From: Pseudomonas entomophila
GTDB taxonomy: Bacteria; Pseudomonadota; Gammaproteobacteria; Pseudomonadales; Pseudomonadaceae
Reading direction: 5' to 3'
Length of the DNA stretch: 64,000 nt
Assembly (NCBI RefSeq): GCF_013523125.1
Contig: NZ_JAAMQJ010000003.1
Location: 1 to 64,000, forward strand
Shown here piece after piece: positions 59,323-64,000 of this stretch; the first letter of the stretch is position 1; the number at the start of each line of letters is the position of its first letter. The translations under genes were made by a program, and so were the position numbers. The notes under the pieces are model-generated. The model was not told where the DNA came from and searched no databases. It was given only the letters and a program-made list of their open reading frames with translations.

Positions 59323-59582
59323 TGCAACGGATCTACGCCCCCGAAAGCCTCATGCAAGCGCAATTGCTGATCGACGTGCTGGCCAGCGAGGGCGTGGTCG
59401 CGCACCTGGCCGGGCGACACTTGACCGGCGCACTCGGTGAATTGCCAGTGCACGGCCTGCTGGCCTTGATGGTGGTCGACGATGACGCCGAACGCGCACG
59501 GGCGCTGATCGCCGCGTACACTACCGCGCAACCCCTGGCCGGTGACGAGCCAGAGCCGGTTTCCACCACCTTGATCTGTTAG
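59322..59582 (+). CDS. DUF2007 protein
   Basis: An 86-residue protein, MQRIYAPESLMQAQLLIDVLASEGV..., of the DUF2007 type (ferredoxin-like fold often found as a putative signal-transducing or degradation-related domain). It is translated with the preceding zinc-ribbon gene (TGATG overlap). The next gene, the SRAP protein, starts 13 bp later. Confidence 0.85.
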   Translation: MQRIYAPESLMQAQLLIDVLASEGVVAHLAGRHLTGALGELPVHGLLALMVVDDDAERARALIAAYTTAQPLAGDEPEPVSTTLIC

Positions 59583-59595
59583 GCCCCCACGCCCC

Positions 59596-60219
59596 ATGTC
59601 TGGACGTTATGCACTGTTTCGCTGGCCGCCCACCTTCACGGCGCTGCCAGGCTTTCCCAGCGGTCAGCCGCCGCATTGGAACATCGCACCCGGCGCGCAG
59701 GTGCTCATCCAGCGGCTGCTCGAAGGCCAGTTGCACGTCACGCAGGCCCGTTGGGGGCTGACACCGGCCTGGCTCACCGATCTGTCGCGCACACCGGCCC
59801 ACGCCCGTGCCGAAACCCTGGCCGATCAACCGATGTTTCGCGACGCGTTCGTCCAGCGCCGTTGCCTGATGCCGGCCAATGGATTCTACGAATGGCGCGG
59901 TACTGCACGCAAACGGCCCTATTGGTTGACGGATGGGCAGGGCGGTCTGCTGGCCTTCGCCGCGGTCTGGGAGGCCTATCCGGTACAGGATCAGGTCTGG
60001 TTGAGCTGCGCGATGGTCACCCAGGCTGTCATGAACCAGCGCCGCCCGCTGCTGCTCGACACGGCCGCACAAGCCGCCTGGCTCGATCCGCAGACGCCGA
60101 TGCCACGCTTGCATGAACTGCTCGCCCAGCCACCTGCCAGCCTGCGCGAGCGGCTGCTCGCCAACTTCGTCAACGATCCGGCGCTGGACGCCCCCGAGTG
60201 CCTGACCCCGGCTTCGTGA
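59596..60219 (+). CDS. SRAP (YedK/HMCES)-family protein with degenerate active site
   Basis: A 207-residue SOS-response-associated peptidase fold: WNIAPG, RWGLTPAW, ARAETLADQPMFRDAF, NGFYEW and NQRRPLLL are clear family segments. Three of four residues needed for abasic-site crosslinking appear changed. The protein starts MSGR and not MCGR (Cys2 to Ser), the Asn before ARAET is His69, and the His of IHDRRP is Asn147. Only Glu99 is kept. It follows DUF2007 closely. Confidence 0.88.
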   Translation: MSGRYALFRWPPTFTALPGFPSGQPPHWNIAPGAQVLIQRLLEGQLHVTQARWGLTPAWLTDLSRTPAHARAETLADQPMFRDAFVQRRCLMPANGFYEWRGTARKRPYWLTDGQGGLLAFAAVWEAYPVQDQVWLSCAMVTQAVMNQRRPLLLDTAAQAAWLDPQTPMPRLHELLAQPPASLRERLLANFVNDPALDAPECLTPAS

Positions 60220-60314
60220 TGCACGTCGCACGGACGAGGCAAACCGCTGCATGGCGCTGGCTTGAAATCGGCGTTACGCCTAGGATACGCGGCACGTAAA
60301 AAGGGAGTGTTTTC

Positions 60315-61130
60315 ATGCGCAAGTCATTCGTCGCCAGCGCCTTGGGCGCTAGCATCCTGCTCGCCGGCTGTCAGGCCGTGAACACCACCAGCGGCGGAGC
60401 CGTGGGGGTAGAGCGCAAGCAGTACATGTTCAGCATGCTGTCGACCGACGAGGTCAACACGATGTACGCCCAGTCCTACCAGCAGACCTTGAGCGAGGCT
60501 TCGGGCAAGGGCGTGCTGGAGAAGAGCAGTGTCAACGCCAAGCGGGTCCAGCGCATCGCCGATCGCCTGATCGCCCAGGCGCCGCTGTTCCGGCCCGATG
60601 CGGCGCAGTGGAAGTGGGAAGTCAACCTGATCGACAGCGACGAGCTCAACGCCAACTGCGGTCCAGGCGGCAAGATCATCGTCTACAGCGGCCTGATCGA
60701 AAAGCTCAACCTCACCGATGACGAGCTGGCTGCCGTAATGGGCCACGAAATCGCCCACGCCCTGCGCGAGCACGGCCGTGAAGCCATGTCCAAGACCTAT
60801 GGCGTGCAGATGGCACGCCAGGGCGCGGGTGCGATCTTCGGCCTGGGCGAAACCAGCCTGGCATTGGCCGACAAGGTCGTCGAGTACTCCCTGACCCTGC
60901 CCAACAGCCGTTCCAACGAGAACGAAGCCGACCTGATCGGCCTGGAGCTCTCGGCCCGCGCCGGTTACAACCCGAACGCCGCCATCACCCTGTGGAACAA
61001 GATGACCCAGGCCTCCAACGGCGCGCCGCCTGAGTTCATGAGCACTCACCCGGCCTCGAGCAGCCGCATCGCCTCGTTGCAGGCGGCCATTCCCAAGGTC
61101 ATGCCGCTCTATCAGGCGGCCAAGAAGTAG
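60315..61130 (+). CDS. M48-family metalloprotease lipoprotein (LoiP/YcaL-like)
   Basis: A 271-residue lipoprotein with signal and lipobox LLAGC (residues ~15-19). The zinc motif VMGHEIAHALREHGREAMSK (HExxH) and the downstream third ligand in NENEADLIGLELSARAGYNP are intact. It probably degrades damaged envelope proteins in the periplasm or at the outer membrane. Confidence 0.92.
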   Translation: MRKSFVASALGASILLAGCQAVNTTSGGAVGVERKQYMFSMLSTDEVNTMYAQSYQQTLSEASGKGVLEKSSVNAKRVQRIADRLIAQAPLFRPDAAQWKWEVNLIDSDELNANCGPGGKIIVYSGLIEKLNLTDDELAAVMGHEIAHALREHGREAMSKTYGVQMARQGAGAIFGLGETSLALADKVVEYSLTLPNSRSNENEADLIGLELSARAGYNPNAAITLWNKMTQASNGAPPEFMSTHPASSSRIASLQAAIPKVMPLYQAAKK

Positions 61131-61136
61131 GTGAGG

Positions 61137-61238
61137 GGCAAGCTATAAGCTTCAAGCTTCAAGCTGAAACGTGGCGTCTAGGCGTCCTCGAGCATGACAT
61201 GCTCCAGGGCGCTAGCTTGTAGCTCCTAGCTTGCCGCT
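61137..61238. repeat. Imperfect inverted repeat of AAGC/GCTT units
   Basis: ggcaagctataagcttcaagct (about 61138-61159) matches the reverse of agcttgtagctcctagcttgcc (about 61215-61236) at 19 of 22 positions. Loop ~55 nt. It lies between convergent genes, as does the pair of arrays at 1595-1806, and shares the same AAGC/GCTT core. Confidence 0.75.
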
Positions 61239-61821
61239 ACACCCACCCACTGCTCTGCAGCGCCGCATAGACCGCCACCGCCGCCAGCACGAAGAACGCG
61301 GCGGCGGCCAGCCGGCGAATCAAGGTCAGCGGCAGCCGGTCGGCAGCGAAGTTGCCGGCCAGTACCACGGGGACGTTGGCGATCAGCATGCCCACGGTGG
61401 TGCCGATGATCACCATGATCAGGTAGGGGTATTGCGCGGCCAGCATGACCGTGGCGACCTGCGTCTTGTCGCCGATTTCGGCCAGGAAGAACGCGATCAA
61501 GGTCGTGAGGAAGGGGCCGAAGCGGCGTGCCGTGGAGGCTTCGTCATCGTCGAGCTTGTCCGGCACCAGTGTCCACAGCGCCGTGGCGGCGAAGCTGGCT
61601 GCCAGGATCCAGTGCAGCACGGTGTCACTGAAGAAATCCCCGACCCAGGCGCCTACCGCGCCTGCTGCCGCGTGGTTGGCCAAGGTGGCGGCGACGATGC
61701 CGGCGATGATCGGCCAAGGTTTGCGAAAGCGGGCGGCGAGCACGAGCGCGAGCAGCTGCGTCTTGTCGCCGATCTCGGCGAGGGCCACGATGGCAGTGGG
61801 GACAAGCAACGATTCCAACAT
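61237..61821 (-). CDS. TMEM165/GDT1-family cation exporter (MneA-like)
   Basis: A 194-residue membrane protein with two copies of the family signature ExGDKT (ALAEIGDKTQLLAL and FLAEIGDKTQVATV) in two three-helix halves. It is expected to export Mn2+ (or Ca2+) across the inner membrane. The 5' leader holds a yybP-ykoY element, which responds to Mn2+, supporting a manganese role. ATG 61821 with TAGGA upstream. Confidence 0.92.
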   Translation of the reverse strand: MLESLLVPTAIVALAEIGDKTQLLALVLAARFRKPWPIIAGIVAATLANHAAAGAVGAWVGDFFSDTVLHWILAASFAATALWTLVPDKLDDDEASTARRFGPFLTTLIAFFLAEIGDKTQVATVMLAAQYPYLIMVIIGTTVGMLIANVPVVLAGNFAADRLPLTLIRRLAAAAFFVLAAVAVYAALQSSGWV

Positions 61822-61824
61822 CAG

Positions 61825-62022
61825 GATTCCTACAGGGGCGGGTCGACACGGCTATGACACGAACAGCCTCCCCGCCCCGGGTAAGGTGTGCGTGTCATAG
61901 GTCTTGTCAAACCCCGGATCCGTCTGCGCGGACCGTGGGTCGTACGCGCCATGGCCTGTGGGCCAAGTGTGTTGACGCGTACCGGGCGAGCAGGGTGCTC
62001 GCGGAGACTACTCCCCTAGGAC
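61825..62022 (-). promoter_or_regulatory. yybP-ykoY manganese riboswitch and expression platform
   Basis: On the minus strand the leader reads CTAGGGGAGTAG (from ~62020), then CGTCAACAC and TTTGACAAGACCTATGAC (ending ~61895). These are the conserved arms of the yybP-ykoY Mn2+ sensor; P1 can form from GTCCTAG and CTATGAC. Past P1, CTATGACACG (61900-61891) can instead pair with CGTGTCATAG (61861-61852), and GGGGCGGG (61878-61871) with CCCGCCCC (61842-61835), just before the ribosome site TAGGA. The two pairings exclude each other. Confidence 0.85.
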
Positions 62023-62067
62023 GGGGCGGATTCTGCCGAGTTGCAGAGCGTTGGGCAAGTGTTGTTT

Positions 62068-63066
62068 TCAGCTGCGCCGTGCGCTGTAGACCTTGAAGCC
62101 CTGGCCTTCGCCCAGCACCTGGCACTGCCCCAGGGCCTGCTCGATCAGCGGCTGATAGCGCAGGAAGCTGTTGGCGACCAAGCGAAGTTCGCCGCCTTTT
62201 CGCAGGTATTCGTGAGACTTTTGCAGCAGGTTCTCTGCTGCGGCGTAGTGGGTGTGGACTCCGCTGTGGAACGGCGGATTGCTGAGAATCACCGTCAGCT
62301 CGCGCGGCGCGGCGTCGATGCCATCACCGCTGAGCACCTCGCCTTCCAGGCCATTGGCCGCCAAGGTCAGGCGACTGCTGGCCACGGCGAAGGCATCGAC
62401 GTCCAGCAAGGTCACGTCGCTGTCCGGATAGCGCCGTTTGATCACCGCCCCGAGCACACCTGCACCACAGCCGAAATCGAGCACCTTGCCGGACGGCAGG
62501 CCGTCCAGGTGCGCCAGCAACAGCGCCGTGCCCTTGTCCAGGCGGCCGTGGCTGAAGACGCCCGGCAAGCTGACCACCTGCAGCGGACCATCCTCCAGAG
62601 AAAGCGCAAAACGCTCTGCCAACTGTTCCAGTGGTGTGGTCGCCGGCGCGTCGTTCACCTGCACCTGCCAGAGCTGGCAATGCCGGGCGCTGTCGAGCTT
62701 GCGCGGCGTGCCAAAGCGTTGCAGCTGCTTGGCCGCGCCTTCGATGCCGCCACGCTTCTCGCCGACCAGGTAGAGCATGCCGGTGTTCATCCGGGCCGCC
62801 AGTGCGTCGAGCAGGTAGCTCGACAGATCACGGGACTTGGGCAGGAACAGCACGGCGCTGTCGAAGGCCTGCTCGCCTGGTGCGACACCATGGTGGACGC
62901 GTCCGGGGAAGCGCTGTTCGAGTCGTGTCAGATCGCCGGCATGCCAGGTCCAGCCATGGGCCTGGGGCAGCCGACCGAGCAGATCGTCGGAAGGCAGGCC
63001 GGCCAACAGGACCTGACCCTGGAAAAGCTCGGCCTGACGAAGCAGCACTTCACTGCGCGGGTCCAT
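62068..63066 (-). CDS. rsmC: 16S rRNA (guanine-1207 N2)-methyltransferase RsmC
   Basis: A 332-residue SAM methyltransferase. The N-terminal half is a degenerate methyltransferase-like domain and the C-terminal half has [15 protein letters not shown] and the catalytic [12 protein letters not shown]. Modifies G1207 of 16S rRNA in the 30S subunit. ATG 63066. It is read in the same direction as the TMEM165 gene, whose riboswitch begins ~45 bp after the rsmC stop. Confidence 0.94.
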   Translation of the reverse strand: MDPRSEVLLRQAELFQGQVLLAGLPSDDLLGRLPQAHGWTWHAGDLTRLEQRFPGRVHHGVAPGEQAFDSAVLFLPKSRDLSSYLLDALAARMNTGMLYLVGEKRGGIEGAAKQLQRFGTPRKLDSARHCQLWQVQVNDAPATTPLEQLAERFALSLEDGPLQVVSLPGVFSHGRLDKGTALLLAHLDGLPSGKVLDFGCGAGVLGAVIKRRYPDSDVTLLDVDAFAVASSRLTLAANGLEGEVLSGDGIDAAPRELTVILSNPPFHSGVHTHYAAAENLLQKSHEYLRKGGELRLVANSFLRYQPLIEQALGQCQVLGEGQGFKVYSARRS

Positions 63067-63114
63067 GGGGATTGTCTCCTGGCAAAAAGGGCGCAGTTTA
63101 GCAGAGCCGTCGAG

Positions 63115-64000
63115 CTAGACGACGCGGCGCGGCTGCCCGGCAAGGAAGGCCTGGGCGTTTTCGGCGAGTTGACCGACGATGCGCTGGCGCGCCTCGACGG
63201 CGCCCCAGGCGCTGTGCGGTGTGACGATCAGGCGTGGCACATCCGCAGCCAGCAAAGGGTTGCCTGCCACCGGCGGTTCGGTGCTCAGCACGTCGGTCGC
63301 CGCTCCTCCTAGATGCCCGTTGCGCAGGGCATCGGCCAGGGCCTGCTCGTCGATCAGCCCGCCGCGTGCGGTATTCACCACCAGTGCGCCTGGCTTGAGC
63401 AGGGCCAGTTCACGGGCGCCGAGCATGTGCCGGGTACGTTCGTTCAAGGGGCAATGCAGGGTCAGTGCATCGACCTGTGGCAGCAGTTCGTCCAGCGGCA
63501 GCCGGTCCGCGCGCGCTGGACGGCCCGGTACCTGGCCGCTGAGCACGCGCATGCCGAATGCTTCGGCCAGCCGTGCCACCGCCCCGCCCAGCTCACCGTG
63601 GCCGAGCAGGCCCAGTGTCTTGCCTTCCAGTTCGAGGATGGGGAAATCCAGCAGGCAGAACTGGCTGGCCTGTGCCCAGCGGCCCTCGGCGACCGCCTGG
63701 TGGTAGTCGCACAGGCGCGTGGCCAGGGCGAGCAGCAGTGCCAGCGTGTGTTGCGCGACCGAAGGCGTGCCGTAGCCTTGGCAATTACACACCGTGATGC
63801 CTTGGGCACGTGCAGCTGGCAGATCGACATTGTTGGTCCCGGTGGCGGCCACCAGGATCAGATCGATGTGCGGGTTGGCCTGAAGGGTGGCGGCGTCGAG
63901 CACGACCTTGTTGGTGACCACCACCGAGGCGCCTCGCAGATGCTCGGCAACCTGGTCGGGAGACGTGGCATCGTACAAGGTGAACGTATCGAACAATCGC
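63115..64000 (-). CDS. D-2-hydroxyacid dehydrogenase, glycerate dehydrogenase-like (cut by right edge)
   Basis: At least 295 residues are present; the reading frame stays open to the window end, so the N-terminal ~20-25 residues are missing. The NAD motif GLLGHGELGGAVARLAEAFG lies mid-protein. Catalytic Arg (NTARGG), Glu (STEPP) and His (TPHSAWG) are all there. It is close to HprA/GhrA-type glycerate or hydroxypyruvate reductases. The substrate cannot be decided here. It lies 48 bp upstream of rsmC on the same strand. Confidence 0.9.
   Translation of the reverse strand, partial: RLFDTFTLYDATSPDQVAEHLRGASVVVTNKVVLDAATLQANPHIDLILVAATGTNNVDLPAARAQGITVCNCQGYGTPSVAQHTLALLLALATRLCDYHQAVAEGRWAQASQFCLLDFPILELEGKTLGLLGHGELGGAVARLAEAFGMRVLSGQVPGRPARADRLPLDELLPQVDALTLHCPLNERTRHMLGARELALLKPGALVVNTARGGLIDEQALADALRNGHLGGAATDVLSTEPPVAGNPLLAADVPRLIVTPHSAWGAVEARQRIVGQLAENAQAFLAGQPRRVV

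Overview
The window is chromosomal DNA of a fluorescent pseudomonad, most likely the Pseudomonas putida group. The evidence is high G+C with GC-rich third codon positions, P. putida-type REP elements, and a gene order that matches the P. putida / P. aeruginosa backbone as I remember it: FKBP isomerase, iron-regulated small gene, phnA, ispB, rplU-rpmA-obg-proB-creA; holD-rimI-can; TPR-lolB-ispE-tRNA-Gln-prs-rplY-pth-ychF; hemA-prfA-prmC-moeB-murI; hemH, uraA-upp, hpt, mqo. Species assignment is inference.

Layout. 1-0.9 kb: the tail of an IS110-type transposase, REP elements and a small DUF6482-type gene. 0.98-7.7 kb: housekeeping genes (FKBP, phnA, ispB, rplU, rpmA, obg, proB, creA) with a 7-bp tandem-repeat hairpin, a Fur box, a possible MITE and a strongly structured element between obg and proB. 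8.0-12.8 kb: a three-gene MksF-MksE-MksB condensin operon. 13.0-16.4 kb: psi subunit of DNA polymerase III, rimI, beta carbonic anhydrase, an unknown exported protein and tRNA-Met. 16.6-28.9 kb: two MFS exporters, two alkylation-repair genes (AlkA-like and Ada), an MscS channel, a DUF6429-type gene, a hybrid sensor kinase and a chemoreceptor.

29.1-31.2 kb: a low-G+C insertion carrying a ptuA-ptuB (Septu) anti-phage pair with a 15-bp palindrome before ptuA. 31.4-38.2 kb: a leftward run of translation, nucleotide and envelope genes including a tRNA-Gln between ispE and prs. 38.4-43.1 kb: a rightward overlapping cluster hemA-prfA-prmC-moeB-murI.

43.1-49.3 kb: a probable light-response locus. 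A TudS/YbgA-type protein, a MerR/LitR-like regulator, a CPD photolyase and an SDR-like protein that lacks the catalytic Tyr and Lys form one overlapping operon. TGTACA-N12-TGTACA stands before it, and a near-identical site stands between a renalase-like flavoprotein and a TIGR01777 epimerase. 49.3-55.6 kb: hemH, uracil and purine salvage (uraA, upp, hpt), two small genes and mqo. 56-64 kb: small conserved genes, a YajG-type lipoprotein, an acyltransferase, a SRAP-family protein with a degenerate active site, an M48 lipoprotein protease, a TMEM165/GDT1 family exporter preceded by a yybP-ykoY manganese riboswitch, rsmC, and a 2-hydroxyacid dehydrogenase cut by the right edge.

Most of the window is ordinary core genome. 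The points most worth a second look are the putative LitR-type operators and the cluster they mark, the degenerate SRAP protein, the structured element upstream of proB, the Mn riboswitch, the Septu island, and the convergent 7-bp repeat hairpins. All family calls were made by eye from the translated sequence; no database search was run.
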